DNA from: Pseudoalteromonas sp. S16_S37
Lineage (GTDB): Bacteria; Pseudomonadota; Gammaproteobacteria; Enterobacterales; Alteromonadaceae
Assembly (NCBI RefSeq): GCF_014694405.1
Contig: NZ_JAAUWV010000050.1
Location: 1 to 33,122, forward strand
DNA: 33,122 nucleotides
Reading direction: 5' to 3'
Shown: piece after piece, positions 8,448 through 17,084 of the stretch
How positions within the stretch are numbered: position 1 is the first letter of the stretch
How the letters are laid out: each line of letters opens with the position of its first letter
The notes under the pieces: generated by a model
The model's database searches: none
Seen by the model: only the letters and a program-made list of their open reading frames with translations
What the model was told of the DNA's origin: nothing
Translations under genes and position numbers: made by a program

Positions 8448-9023
8448 ATGATCCGTGCTATTTTTCCACTTCCGGTATTTTTACTGCCAGGAGGGTATAC
8501 CAAGCTTAGAATATTTGAACCGCGATATTTGAGCATGGTCGGTGACGCACTAAAGCGTGACCAAGGCTTTGTGCTGTGCAGGCATATAGATGATGCCTAT
8601 TTAAATGTCCCTAAAGAGGGGGTTTACGTGCGTATTGTGGACTTTTCTCAAGACTGCACTGGGCAACTTTTGATTGATGTTTTTGCCAAGCACAGAGTCA
8701 GCATAGACAAGCCCTATATGGACAAACAAAATTTGCGCCATGCACACATTGATATCATTGAGACGCCCATTTGGCACTATCAAAGCACGCAGTCTTCGCA
8801 CTTTACTAGCCAAATGGGGGAGATGTTATCAAAGGTATTTTCTCAACACCCCGAGATAGATGAGCTTTATCGTGAAAAACATTTTGAAGACCCAGTGTGG
8901 GTTGCGAGTCGCTGGCTAGAGCTTTTACCCATGAAAGATGCAGAAAAACATAAACTTAAATCATCAGTAAACTTTGAACAAGTGGTAAGTTTCCTCCATA
9001 CTATTTTAAATAAACCACAGTGA
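8448..9023 (+). CDS. LON peptidase substrate-binding domain protein
   Basis: A 191-residue stand-alone homologue of the N-terminal substrate-recognition domain of Lon protease. The opening FPLPVFLLPGGYTKLRIFEPRY is diagnostic (FPL...V..PG....L.IFE.RY). There is no AAA+ or peptidase domain, so it cannot degrade protein itself; stand-alone members are poorly understood. The ATG at 8448 is preferred over the GTG at 8442. Its stop overlaps the -35 element of the ECF operon promoter. Whether it works with that system is unknown. Confidence 0.88.
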   Translation: MIRAIFPLPVFLLPGGYTKLRIFEPRYLSMVGDALKRDQGFVLCRHIDDAYLNVPKEGVYVRIVDFSQDCTGQLLIDVFAKHRVSIDKPYMDKQNLRHAHIDIIETPIWHYQSTQSSHFTSQMGEMLSKVFSQHPEIDELYREKHFEDPVWVASRWLELLPMKDAEKHKLKSSVNFEQVVSFLHTILNKPQ

Positions 9024-9050
9024 TCCATTTGATACTGACCCGCGTAAAAC
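9021..9050 (+). promoter_or_regulatory. Predicted ECF sigma (RpoE/ChrR-type) autoregulated promoter
   Basis: TGATCC (9021-9026), an 18-base spacer, then TAAAAC (9045-9050). As I recall the Rhodobacter RpoE-ChrR regulon, its promoters have a TGATCC -35 and a TA-rich -10 about 18 bases on, so this is a near-ideal match directly upstream of the sigma gene and implies autoregulation of the whole operon. Transcription would start near 9057. Confidence 0.7.
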
Positions 9051-9140
9051 AATGTTATCGATAGTCTTAGAAGATAACGAGTTATGGTCGACCAAGTATC
9101 TACATGCGATTCACCCTCAATCGCGAGAAACAGTAAAAAC

Positions 9141-9707
9141 ATGGAACAAGCGCCAAGCCAAGCTTTATCTGATGCACTATGCAAGGTTGCTCAGTCAAGA
9201 GACAAACGTGCCTTTGCCACCTTGTTTGAGTATTTCGCACCAAAAATAAAACGCTTTGGTATTAAACAGTTTGGCAACGAAGCTCTAGCCATGGAGCTGG
9301 TTCAGGACACGCTCACGTCGGTATGGCGAAAAGCGCATCTGTATCACCCAGATAAAGGCGCGGCAACCACTTGGGTATATACCGTTATGCGTAACGCGTC
9401 GTTTGATGCGTTACGAAAAATGAAAAGTAATAAAGAAGAACATCTTAGCGAAGAGATTTGGCCGTTGCTGCAAGACGAGCAGGTAATTGACGATGGTTTT
9501 GCTGACCACCTGCAAGACAACAAGATAAAGGAGCATATCAGCAAGTTGCCACCTGCACAGCAAGATGTAGTTAAAGGTGTTTACTTTCAACAAATGTCGC
9601 AAGAGCAACTAGCCGAGCAATTAGATATTCCTGTGGGTACGGTTAAATCGAGATTAAGACTTGCCTTACAAAAACTCAGAGCAGAAATGGGAGACAGTAA
9701 TGATTAA
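9141..9707 (+). CDS. ECF RNA polymerase sigma factor, ChrR-associated (ECF11-type)
   Basis: A 188-residue group IV sigma factor. Region 2 covers LVQDTLTSVWRKAHLYHP with WVYTVMRNASFDALRK (-10 recognition and melting), and region 4 covers LPPAQQDVVKGVYFQQ through DIPVGTVKSRLRLALQKLR, the helix-turn-helix for the -35. By linkage to a ChrR-type anti-sigma and photolyase it belongs with the singlet-oxygen-responsive RpoE group, not the envelope-stress RpoE of E. coli. The ATG at 9141 gives the usual family length; an in-frame ATG at 9084 would add 19 residues, and neither has a strong ribosome binding site. It overlaps chrR by 8 bases. Confidence 0.93.
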   Translation: MEQAPSQALSDALCKVAQSRDKRAFATLFEYFAPKIKRFGIKQFGNEALAMELVQDTLTSVWRKAHLYHPDKGAATTWVYTVMRNASFDALRKMKSNKEEHLSEEIWPLLQDEQVIDDGFADHLQDNKIKEHISKLPPAQQDVVKGVYFQQMSQEQLAEQLDIPVGTVKSRLRLALQKLRAEMGDSND

Positions 9708-10350
9708 GCATCATCCATCAGAGCAGCTACTTTCCCAGTACAGCCTAGGCGAGTTACCTGCAACACTCAGTATCGCTATCTCAGCGCACTTAGAATTTTG
9801 CACATGTTGTAAAAGCAAAGTAGAAGCTTTAGAAGCCACGCAAGCAGACACCGAGTTTGAAGATACCACGTCACCGTTTGATAACGACGACTTTGCTGAC
9901 ATGTTATCAATGATAACCGAAAAAAATGACGTGGATGCAGTGGCACCATACGAGAGTGAAGTATTTAGCTATCAAGACAAGGAGCTAAGTCTACCTCGTG
10001 CCATAGCCGCAATAGACAGAAGTAATTTTGTTCAGTTGGGTAAATTGTCACGGTCTCGATTGAAACTCGATGACGGTGAGATGAGAGCCAGCCTGTTACA
10101 AATAGAACCAAATGGAGAGATCCCACACCACACTCATACAGGATTTGAGCTAACTTTATTGTTAGATGGTGAGTTTGCTGATGAAAATGGTCACTATGTG
10201 CCAGGGGATTTTATCTGGTTAGACGCAAGGCACCACCACCAACCTACAACAACGCAGGGGTGTTTATGCTTTACCGTTGTTAACAGTGCATTGCACTTTA
10301 ATAAAGGCTTGAGCAAATTACTAAACCCTATTGGTAATTTAATTTACTAG
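9700..10350 (+). CDS. chrR: ChrR-type zinc anti-sigma factor with cupin domain
   Basis: A 216-residue anti-sigma factor that would hold the preceding ECF sigma factor inactive. The N-terminal anti-sigma domain carries the zinc motif HxxxCxxC (His30, Cys34, Cys37). An acidic linker leads to a C-terminal cupin with the second ChrR zinc site: HTHTGFE (His144, His146, Glu150) and a His at 178-180 in ARHHHQP. In Rhodobacter the cupin half is needed for the singlet-oxygen response and ChrR is then proteolysed. The ATG at 9700 follows GGGAG and overlaps the sigma stop, so the two are translationally coupled. Confidence 0.94.
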   Translation: MIKHHPSEQLLSQYSLGELPATLSIAISAHLEFCTCCKSKVEALEATQADTEFEDTTSPFDNDDFADMLSMITEKNDVDAVAPYESEVFSYQDKELSLPRAIAAIDRSNFVQLGKLSRSRLKLDDGEMRASLLQIEPNGEIPHHTHTGFELTLLLDGEFADENGHYVPGDFIWLDARHHHQPTTTQGCLCFTVVNSALHFNKGLSKLLNPIGNLIY

Positions 10351-10362
10351 GTGACATTAAGA

Positions 10363-11319
10363 ATGGAAAAATCTTCATCAATAAGGATTGGAATAAGCGC
10401 CTGCCTTGCGGGCGATAAAGTTCGTTTTGATACGGGCCATAAGCGTTCTAACTTTTGTATGGACGAACTTGCGCACCACGTTGAGTATGTGAGGTTTTGC
10501 CCAGAGGTAGCTGTTGGATTGCCAATCCCAAGGCCAACAATAAGACAAGTAAAAGTCGGCGACACAATCAAAGTGTGTCGCCCTGACGGCTCTGGAGATG
10601 TTGGCCCAAAACTTACAGAATACGGTAAAAAAGTTGCAACAGAGCAGGCAAGCTCATTATCAGGATTTGTTTTTTGTGCCAAAAGCCCAAGCTGCGGCAT
10701 GGAGCGTGTGAAAATTTATAACGAAGCAGGCACAGGTAACACCTCGGAGGGGATTGGTTTTTTTGCGCAGCAAATTATGCAACACAATCCGCTGTTACCT
10801 TGTGAAGAGAACGGACGTTTGAATGACCCTTACCTGCGCGAAAACTTTGTGATGCGGGTTTATGTATTCAAAAGTTGGCAGGATCTAACATTACAAAATG
10901 TTGGCATGCATGAACTAACGCAGTTTCATGCTAAACATAAATACTTGGTGATGGCACATAACTATCAGTCTTATAGGGAGCTAGGACGTTATCTTGCACA
11001 GGCATCAGATGAACCGATAGAGCAGGTTAAACAAACATATATTGCCGGTTTGATGAAAGCGCTAGCCAATCCTGCATCAAGAAAAAATCAAACTAACACC
11101 TTAACGCATCTTCAGGGTTACTTTAAAAACGATTTATCAAAAATCGAAAAGCAGGAGCTGTGTAACGCCATTGATCAATATCGCAAAGGCATGGTGCCAT
11201 TGTATGTCCCCCTGACTTTGTTAAAACATCACTTAACGGTGCATCCCAACGAATATTTAGCGCAGCAGGTGTACTTTGACCCGTATCCAAATGAACTTAA
11301 GTTGAGGTTTGGTATCTGA
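10363..11319 (+). CDS. DUF523-DUF1722 fusion protein (YbgA-like)
   Basis: A 318-residue two-domain protein. The N-terminal half is DUF523 (IGISACLAGDKVRFDTGHKR, CPEVAVGLPIPRPTIR and FCAKSPSCG, with conserved cysteines suggesting a metal or cluster site). The C-terminal half is DUF1722 (HAKHKYLVMAHNYQSYRELG), the domain of E. coli YbgA, which sits next to phr there as here. The biochemical function is unresolved; a role connected with photolyase is inferred from linkage. The ATG at 10363 follows AGGTG at 10349-10353. It overlaps the photolyase gene by one base. Confidence 0.9.
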   Translation: MEKSSSIRIGISACLAGDKVRFDTGHKRSNFCMDELAHHVEYVRFCPEVAVGLPIPRPTIRQVKVGDTIKVCRPDGSGDVGPKLTEYGKKVATEQASSLSGFVFCAKSPSCGMERVKIYNEAGTGNTSEGIGFFAQQIMQHNPLLPCEENGRLNDPYLRENFVMRVYVFKSWQDLTLQNVGMHELTQFHAKHKYLVMAHNYQSYRELGRYLAQASDEPIEQVKQTYIAGLMKALANPASRKNQTNTLTHLQGYFKNDLSKIEKQELCNAIDQYRKGMVPLYVPLTLLKHHLTVHPNEYLAQQVYFDPYPNELKLRFGI

Positions 11320-12701
11320 TGGCTCCAATATTTTGGTTTAGGCGAGACCTTCGTTATTTCGCCAATGATGCCTTAATTGAGGCAATTGAAAATGGTGCCA
11401 AAGAGGCACTTTTTTTTGTATGTCAAAAACAGTGGCAAGCACACAACACAGCTGCTATTCAAATAGATTTGTTAAAACGTCGAGTAGCATGGCTAGGACA
11501 AGCTTTACATGGTTATGGTATCAACTTAAACATAATAGAAGTGGCTGATTTTAGTGACATCCCTCAAGCGCTAAAACGTTTTTGTGAGCAACATAACAGC
11601 CAACGTGTATATGCTAATCGTGAGTACGAAATCAACGAGTGTCAGCGAGATAAACAATGCATTGCAGCGGGCATTGAACTTACTTTGTTTGATGGCGACT
11701 TAGTTGCGCCACCACATAGTGTCACAACAAAAAGTGGTGACATGTTTAAGGTGTTTACTCCGTTTAAAAAGGCATGGCTAAAAAAGTTTGAACAGACGTA
11801 CTTTTTTATTCCCAGTTGGCCGCTCGAAATGGTTAACAAAAATGGCAGCTGGCAAGTGCCAGATTGTTTACAAGGCGACGGTAGTTCTCAAAAGTGGCCT
11901 ATAGATGACGAGGCGATTAAAACAATTGCGAATCACTTCATTGAGAATAAGTGTTCAGATTACCAATCTGTTCGAGACATACCCAGTGTTAAAGGCACGT
12001 CTGGTCTGAGCCCCTATTTGGCGCTAGGAATGGTATCCGTTAAGCAACTGCTTGCGCAGCTACAAGTGTTTTACCCTGACATTTTACAGACCCCCACAAA
12101 ACCTGAATTTTGTTGGGTAAATGAACTGATCTGGCGTGAATTTTATCGTCATTTGATTATTGCATTTCCTGATTTGTGCAAGCACAACAACTTCAACGAA
12201 AAATACAACGCAGTACAATGGCGACATGACAATACCCAGTTTCTGGCATGGTGCGAAGGGAAAACCGGCTATCCCATTGTTGATGCAGCGATGCGCCAGT
12301 TGATTCAAACGGGTTGGATGCATAACCGCCTACGTATGATAGTGGCGAGTTTTTTAACTAAGCACTTGCTTATAGATTGGCGCCTTGGTGAAGAGTACTT
12401 TATGCAGCATTTAATCGATGGTGATTTTGCGAGTAATAACGGCGGTTGGCAGTGGGCGGCAAGTACGGGTTGCGACGCTCAGCCGTACTTTCGGATATTT
12501 AACCCAATCACACAAAGCGAAAAGTTTGATCCTCAAGGAGATTTCATTCGTAAATATGTACCAGAACTGGGAGATGTACCTGCAAAATATATTCATTTCC
12601 CGCACGACTATCTGGTTACAAAGCAAAACACTCAATACGCTCAACCTTTGGTTGACCACAAAGCGGCAAGGGTGAGAGCTTTAGAAGCATTCAAGGTGTG
12701 A
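11319..12701 (+). CDS. phrB: Deoxyribodipyrimidine photolyase (class I CPD photolyase)
   Basis: A 460-residue light-driven repair enzyme that splits cyclobutane pyrimidine dimers using FADH- and an antenna chromophore. The N-terminal antenna domain starts with IFWFRRDLRYFANDAL. The C-terminal FAD domain shows WVNELIWREFYRHL, GYPIVDAAMRQLIQTGWMHN and NNGGWQWAASTGCDAQPYF, the latter holding part of the tryptophan electron-transfer chain. Length matches E. coli PhrB (about 470). The start ATG overlaps the previous stop (TGATG). Induction with the sigma factor would couple DNA repair to light/singlet-oxygen stress. Confidence 0.97.
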   Translation: MAPIFWFRRDLRYFANDALIEAIENGAKEALFFVCQKQWQAHNTAAIQIDLLKRRVAWLGQALHGYGINLNIIEVADFSDIPQALKRFCEQHNSQRVYANREYEINECQRDKQCIAAGIELTLFDGDLVAPPHSVTTKSGDMFKVFTPFKKAWLKKFEQTYFFIPSWPLEMVNKNGSWQVPDCLQGDGSSQKWPIDDEAIKTIANHFIENKCSDYQSVRDIPSVKGTSGLSPYLALGMVSVKQLLAQLQVFYPDILQTPTKPEFCWVNELIWREFYRHLIIAFPDLCKHNNFNEKYNAVQWRHDNTQFLAWCEGKTGYPIVDAAMRQLIQTGWMHNRLRMIVASFLTKHLLIDWRLGEEYFMQHLIDGDFASNNGGWQWAASTGCDAQPYFRIFNPITQSEKFDPQGDFIRKYVPELGDVPAKYIHFPHDYLVTKQNTQYAQPLVDHKAARVRALEAFKV

Positions 12702-12703
12702 TA

Positions 12704-13129
12704 ATGCATAATGTGATTGCACGGTTTATAGATATGTACAATGTGCTCAGCGCTGACAATTTGTCGCCGCTGGAGCAGGTATATCACGACGATATCCAAT
12801 TTATCGATCCGCTACACAAAGTCAATGGCTTGAGTCAGCTTAGAGCGTACTTTGCGAACATGTATGCCAATGTACGGAGTATCCATTTCGATATCACAGA
12901 AACATTTAACGTTGAAGACAACGGCTTTGTATATTGGCAGATGCGATTTCAACACAAACGCATTAACGGTGGCAAAGAGGTCGTTGTTAACGGTCACAGC
13001 CATCTGCGTTTTAAAGACGATAAAATTATTTATCATCAAGACTACTTCGATGCAGCCGCAATGCTCTACAGAAATCTCCCGTTGCTTAAACAGCTTATTG
13101 GCTTCATAGACAAAAGAGCAACCAAATAA
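12704..13129 (+). CDS. SnoaL-like (NTF2-fold) protein of the ECF operon
   Basis: A 141-residue NTF2-fold protein. The N-terminal helix VIARFIDMYNVLSADNLSPL is followed by VYHDDIQFIDPLHKVNGLSQL, matching the SnoaL pattern of an acidic strand and a DP.....G turn. A function is not known; related genes recur beside ECF/ChrR photoprotection clusters, so a lipid-linked role is conceivable but is inference. The ATG at 12704 has AAGGTG (12693-12698) before it and is preferred to a GTG at 12698. It overlaps the SDR gene by one base (TAATG). Confidence 0.85.
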   Translation: MHNVIARFIDMYNVLSADNLSPLEQVYHDDIQFIDPLHKVNGLSQLRAYFANMYANVRSIHFDITETFNVEDNGFVYWQMRFQHKRINGGKEVVVNGHSHLRFKDDKIIYHQDYFDAAAMLYRNLPLLKQLIGFIDKRATK

Positions 13130-13839
13130 TGAAGCGGGTATTAATAACAGGTGCAACATCAGGCATAGGACGCGGACTTGCAGAGCAATATGCGAAAGAT
13201 CATATCGTCTATGCCTGTGGCAGAAACGAGCAAGCCCTAGGCGAGCTGGCGAAAATTGACAACGTGACGCCACTACAGATTGATGTGACAAACTTAGCTG
13301 AGATCCAATCACAATGTGCTCACATTGCAGCATTGGACATTTTGATCCTTAATGCAGGTAACTGTGAATACATTGATGATGCCAAACACTTTGACAGTGC
13401 ACTTTTCAAACGTGTCGTTGAAGTAAACTTGCTCTCGCTAGGTTATTGTTTAGAGGTGCTACTGCCAAAAGTGAAAAATGGCGGTCAGTTAGTAATAGTA
13501 AGTTCAAGCGCTGCTTTTTTAGCATTACCAAGAGCACAAGCCTATGGCGCATCGAAGGCGGGGGCGACCTATTTAGCGCAGTCTCTTGCTGTGGACTTAG
13601 ACGACATAGATGTCAGCGTTGTTCATCCTGGCTTTGTTAAAACCCCTCTCACAGATAAAAACGATTTTCCAATGCCAATGGCGGTGTCAGTCGAGCAGGC
13701 CACTAAAGCCATTATGCAAGGCATAGCGAAGCGACGAAAAGAAATTCATTTCCCAAAACGCTTTACCTTCATACTCAAGTTGTTGCAACTATTGCCATTT
13801 AGCTTATGGCTGTTGCTATCCAAAGGAATTAAACGTTGA
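13129..13839 (+). CDS. Short-chain dehydrogenase/reductase of the ECF operon
   Basis: A 236-residue classical SDR. The cofactor loop is TGATSGIGRG near the N terminus, NAG occurs in LILNAGNCEY, and the catalytic Ser and Tyr-x3-Lys appear in VIVSSSAAF and QAYGASKAG. The substrate is unknown; position between photolyase and three lipid genes suggests an oxidised or furan-type lipid intermediate, but this is only context. A hydrophobic C-terminal stretch (FILKLLQLLPFSLWLLL) could associate with membrane. Its stop overlaps the TTG start of the next gene (TTGA). Confidence 0.92.
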   Translation: MKRVLITGATSGIGRGLAEQYAKDHIVYACGRNEQALGELAKIDNVTPLQIDVTNLAEIQSQCAHIAALDILILNAGNCEYIDDAKHFDSALFKRVVEVNLLSLGYCLEVLLPKVKNGGQLVIVSSSAAFLALPRAQAYGASKAGATYLAQSLAVDLDDIDVSVVHPGFVKTPLTDKNDFPMPMAVSVEQATKAIMQGIAKRRKEIHFPKRFTFILKLLQLLPFSLWLLLSKGIKR

Positions 13840-15089
13840 AAAAAGTAGCGATTATTGGCTCCGGTATATCAGGCATGACCGCCGCATACCTGTTGAGCGA
13901 CAAATTTGATGTGCAAGTATTTGAAAAAAACGATTACATTGGTGGTCACACCGCCACCGTTGATGTTCAAGTTGATGGTCAAAATTATGCCGTTGACACC
14001 GGCTTTATTGTTTTTAACGACAGAACCTATCCCAAGTTTGAAAAACTGCTTGCGCAATTAGGCATCAACCGCCAACCAACGCAAATGAGTTTTAGCGTTA
14101 AAAATACCCAAACAGGCTTTGAATACAACGGCCATACATTTTCCACTCTGTTTGCTCAAAGGCGAAATATTGTGCGGCCTAAGTTTTGGCGACTTTTGTA
14201 CGATATTGTGCGCTTCAATAAAATCTGCAAGTCAATGCATGCTAAACAGGACTACAGCAGCTGCAAAACGCTTGGAGAGTTACTTTCACTCAATCACTTT
14301 AATGATTTTTTCAAACTGCATTACATCCTGCCTATGGGTGCCGCAATTTGGTCAACGAGCATTAAAGAAATGGAAGCGTTTGAAGTAGAGTTTTTTGTTA
14401 AGTTTTTCTACAACCATGGCTTGCTGGATATTACTAACCGCCCACAATGGTATGTTATTCCTGGGGGTTCTAGAGAGTACATCAGCCCACTTATCGAAAA
14501 ATATAAAGACCGTATCCACTTAAATGCCAACATCAGCAAAGTAGTGCGTAACGACTCTGGCGTACAAATTGTGATGGCAGATGGACACAGCGAGCAATTC
14601 GATAAAGTGGTGTTTGCATGCCATTCAGACCAAGCACTGGCACTTATCGACAACCCAAGTGAAGATGAAGTAGCGATACTTGGTGCCATTCCTTACACAG
14701 CAAATTCGGTTATCTTGCATACTGACGCCAGCTTGTTACCAAAACGCAAAGCTGCATGGGCGAGTTGGAACTACTTACTAGATAAACACACCGACAAGGC
14801 AGCCGTTGTAACCTATCAAATGAACATTTTACAGCAGCTACAAAGCTCGCAGCCATTTTGCGTGACACTTAATCACGATAAAGGCATAGCGCCAAGCAAA
14901 ATTCTGCGTCGCTTTACTTACCACCATCCTGTGTTCAACACGACCAGTATCGCGGCGCAAAAACGAAAGCCCCTTATTGATGGTAAAAACCACAGCTATT
15001 TCTGTGGTGCTTACTGGTTTAATGGCTTTCATGAAGACGGCGTTCGCAGTGCCGTTGACGTTGCCAAACAAATGGGAATCGAATTTTGA
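13836..15089 (+). CDS. FAD-dependent amine-oxidase-like oxidoreductase (UfaD-like)
   Basis: A 417-residue flavoprotein. The Rossmann FAD motif opens the protein (VAIIGSGISGMTAAYLL, then VFEKNDYIGGHTATV). Family blocks WYVIPGGSREYI and YWFNGFHEDGVRSAVDVA lie in the second half, as in the oxidoreductases usually paired with DUF1365 and Cfa proteins. From memory, the Rhodobacter counterpart UfaD desaturates a methyl-branched acyl chain on the way to furan fatty acids; assignment here is by family plus context. The start is a TTG overlapping the SDR stop, with AAGGA (13822-13826) as ribosome binding site, so translation is probably coupled. Confidence 0.9.
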   Translation: MKKVAIIGSGISGMTAAYLLSDKFDVQVFEKNDYIGGHTATVDVQVDGQNYAVDTGFIVFNDRTYPKFEKLLAQLGINRQPTQMSFSVKNTQTGFEYNGHTFSTLFAQRRNIVRPKFWRLLYDIVRFNKICKSMHAKQDYSSCKTLGELLSLNHFNDFFKLHYILPMGAAIWSTSIKEMEAFEVEFFVKFFYNHGLLDITNRPQWYVIPGGSREYISPLIEKYKDRIHLNANISKVVRNDSGVQIVMADGHSEQFDKVVFACHSDQALALIDNPSEDEVAILGAIPYTANSVILHTDASLLPKRKAAWASWNYLLDKHTDKAAVVTYQMNILQQLQSSQPFCVTLNHDKGIAPSKILRRFTYHHPVFNTTSIAAQKRKPLIDGKNHSYFCGAYWFNGFHEDGVRSAVDVAKQMGIEF

Positions 15090-15820
15090 GTAGCCCACTC
15101 AACAGCGCATTATATTTAGGGGATGTGAAACACACGCGTTACACACCAACGACGCATAAGTTTCATTATCCTCTTTATATGATGTGGTTAGATTTAGAAG
15201 AAATCGCACAGCTTGATGGTATTCACCCGTTACTTGGCACTTCGGGCTCTAAGTTACTAAAGTTTAATGAAAAGGATTATTTAGCTAAATATAACGGCAG
15301 CTTAAAAGAACGCGCCATTGCGGCTAGCCAAACGCTAGGCAAAGAGTGTGTTGCCAACAAAGTGTTTTTACTGTGTCAGATGCGTTGCTTTGGTATTTAT
15401 TTCAGTCCAGTTAACTTTTATTTTTATGCCGATGAGCAAGGTGAATATACGCACATGTTGGCCGAGGTGAGCAATACACCTTGGAATGAGCGCCATTGTT
15501 ATTTAGTGAAATTAAACGAAAAAGTGAACTTTAAGAAAACTTTTCACGTATCTCCTTTTATGGATTTAAACATGCACTACCATTGGCACGTGAACGTAAG
15601 CAATCGTAGTGTTTTGATACATATAGAAAATAAACGTGATGATACACTATTATTTGACGCTAAGTTAAGGCTTAAACGGCAACCACTAATGCGTTCAAAC
15701 GTGTCTTCACTGTTAAAGCGGTTTCCTGCCATGACGGTGTCTATATTTAGAGGCATTTATTGGCAAGCATTAAAGTTATTTCTCAAAAAAGTGCCTTTTT
15801 TAGGACACTCGGGGCGTTAA
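15086..15820 (+). CDS. DUF1365 family protein (UfaO-like)
   Basis: A 244-residue DUF1365 protein. Recognisable blocks are YLGDVKHTRYTPTTHKFHYPL at the N terminus, CFGIYFSPVNFYF in the middle and FHVSPFMDLNMHYHWHV later, the last rich in possible metal-binding His. From memory, the Rhodobacter member (UfaO) is needed for the O2-dependent step that closes the furan ring. The start is a TTG overlapping the flavoprotein stop (TTGA), the second such junction in the operon. It is followed after one base by the Cfa-like gene, preserving the common FAD oxidase-DUF1365-Cfa order. Confidence 0.9.
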   Translation: MSSPLNSALYLGDVKHTRYTPTTHKFHYPLYMMWLDLEEIAQLDGIHPLLGTSGSKLLKFNEKDYLAKYNGSLKERAIAASQTLGKECVANKVFLLCQMRCFGIYFSPVNFYFYADEQGEYTHMLAEVSNTPWNERHCYLVKLNEKVNFKKTFHVSPFMDLNMHYHWHVNVSNRSVLIHIENKRDDTLLFDAKLRLKRQPLMRSNVSSLLKRFPAMTVSIFRGIYWQALKLFLKKVPFLGHSGR

Positions 15821-15821
15821 T

Positions 15822-17084
15822 ATGGAAAACACAACATCAATTCAAAATCAGCTTTCTCTGTCTTGGCCTGAAAAGTTGTACAGCAAGCTGGTTTTTTCTG
15901 CATTCAATAGCATCGAAGCTGGGCATCTCACTGTGCTTATGGGTGGTGAGCGCTATGAATTTGGAACACGTGATAGTGAGCTATCTTGTACAATTACTAT
16001 TGTTGATAGCGCGATGTTTAAATTATTCGCCTTAGGTGGCAGCGTCGGTGCGGGTGAAGCCTATATTGAAGGGTATTGGCGCTGTTCAAACCTAACCACC
16101 TTAATTGAAATTTTTGCTATAAATCAGTCGCAGTTAGATGCATTTGAGCGCAAATTCTCTTTCATTACTGGATTTGTTAACAAGCTAAAACACTTGAAAA
16201 ACAAGAACTCAAAATCGGGGTCGAAGAAAAATATTGCTGCCCATTACGATCTAGGAAACGAACTTTATAGCGCTTTTTTAAGCAAAGAAATGCTTTATTC
16301 AAGTGCTATCTACCCGAGTAGACAAAGTACGCTAGAAGAAGCACAACAAAATAAATTACACACTATTTGTGAAAGCTTAGACCTAAGCGAGCGTGATAGA
16401 GTGGTTGAAATTGGCACAGGGTGGGGCGCTTTTGCGATTTATGCGGCGCAAAACTATGGCTGCCACGTTACAACAACAACGATATCAGAAGAGCAACATG
16501 ACTATGTCAAAGATAAGATTAAAGTACTTGGTCTTGAAGATAAAATCACGTTATTGAAAAAAGACTATCGTGACCTAGAGGGGCGCTTTGATAAGCTGGT
16601 ATCGATTGAAATGATTGAAGCGGTAGGGCATAACTATCTGCCAAGCTTTTTTAAAAAATGCGATTCACTGCTAAAAGAAGATGGCGCAATGTTAATTCAA
16701 GCAATTACCATTGCCTGTCAACGCTACCAACACTATTTGAAGCAGTCAGACTTTATTCAACAATATATTTTTCCTGGTGGATGTTTGCCGTCTATCACCG
16801 AGCTAAACACGCAAATTTGCTCTAACACATCCATGGTTGTTCACAGTATCAACGACATAGGTTTGCACTACGCAAGAACGCTCAATGATTGGTATAGCCG
16901 TCTTAAAAAAGCCTGGCCAACACTCGAACATAACAGGTTTGACCAGCGCTTTTATCGCCTTTGGGAGTTTTATCTATGTTACTGTGAGGGCGCTTTTAAG
17001 CAGCGAGCCACCAGCACCATACATTTGGTAGCGAGGAAACCTAGGTATGCATCATCTAAGTGCATCAACACGCTTAATTACTAA
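15822..17084 (+). CDS. Cfa-family SAM-dependent fatty acyl methyltransferase (UfaM-like)
   Basis: A 420-residue protein of the cyclopropane-fatty-acid synthase family, which transfers a SAM-derived methyl onto a double bond of a phospholipid acyl chain. The SAM motif is VVEIGTGWGAFAIYAA and the family block SIEMIEAVGHNYLPSFF follows; here EAVG replaces the EHVG of E. coli Cfa, as in many Cfa-like methyltransferases. The product could be a cyclopropane or a methyl-branched chain. Given the UfaD-like and UfaO-like neighbours, methylation on the way to a furan fatty acid is favoured (inference). The ATG at 15822 begins one base after DUF1365. Confidence 0.92.
   Translation: MENTTSIQNQLSLSWPEKLYSKLVFSAFNSIEAGHLTVLMGGERYEFGTRDSELSCTITIVDSAMFKLFALGGSVGAGEAYIEGYWRCSNLTTLIEIFAINQSQLDAFERKFSFITGFVNKLKHLKNKNSKSGSKKNIAAHYDLGNELYSAFLSKEMLYSSAIYPSRQSTLEEAQQNKLHTICESLDLSERDRVVEIGTGWGAFAIYAAQNYGCHVTTTTISEEQHDYVKDKIKVLGLEDKITLLKKDYRDLEGRFDKLVSIEMIEAVGHNYLPSFFKKCDSLLKEDGAMLIQAITIACQRYQHYLKQSDFIQQYIFPGGCLPSITELNTQICSNTSMVVHSINDIGLHYARTLNDWYSRLKKAWPTLEHNRFDQRFYRLWEFYLCYCEGAFKQRATSTIHLVARKPRYASSKCINTLNY

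Noticed and set aside
8449..8478. TGATCC inside the start of the LON-domain gene
   Set aside because: It is within coding sequence and the position 18 bases on (CGGTAT) does not match the -10 of the sigma promoter.
9052..9249. Short plus-strand frame starting just after the ECF promoter
   Set aside because: It overlaps the sigma factor gene in another frame and lacks family features; the sigma frame is clearly the real one.
12812..13333. 173-codon minus-strand frame
   Set aside because: It lies antisense to the SnoaL-like and SDR genes, which have clear motifs; composition looks like a shadow.
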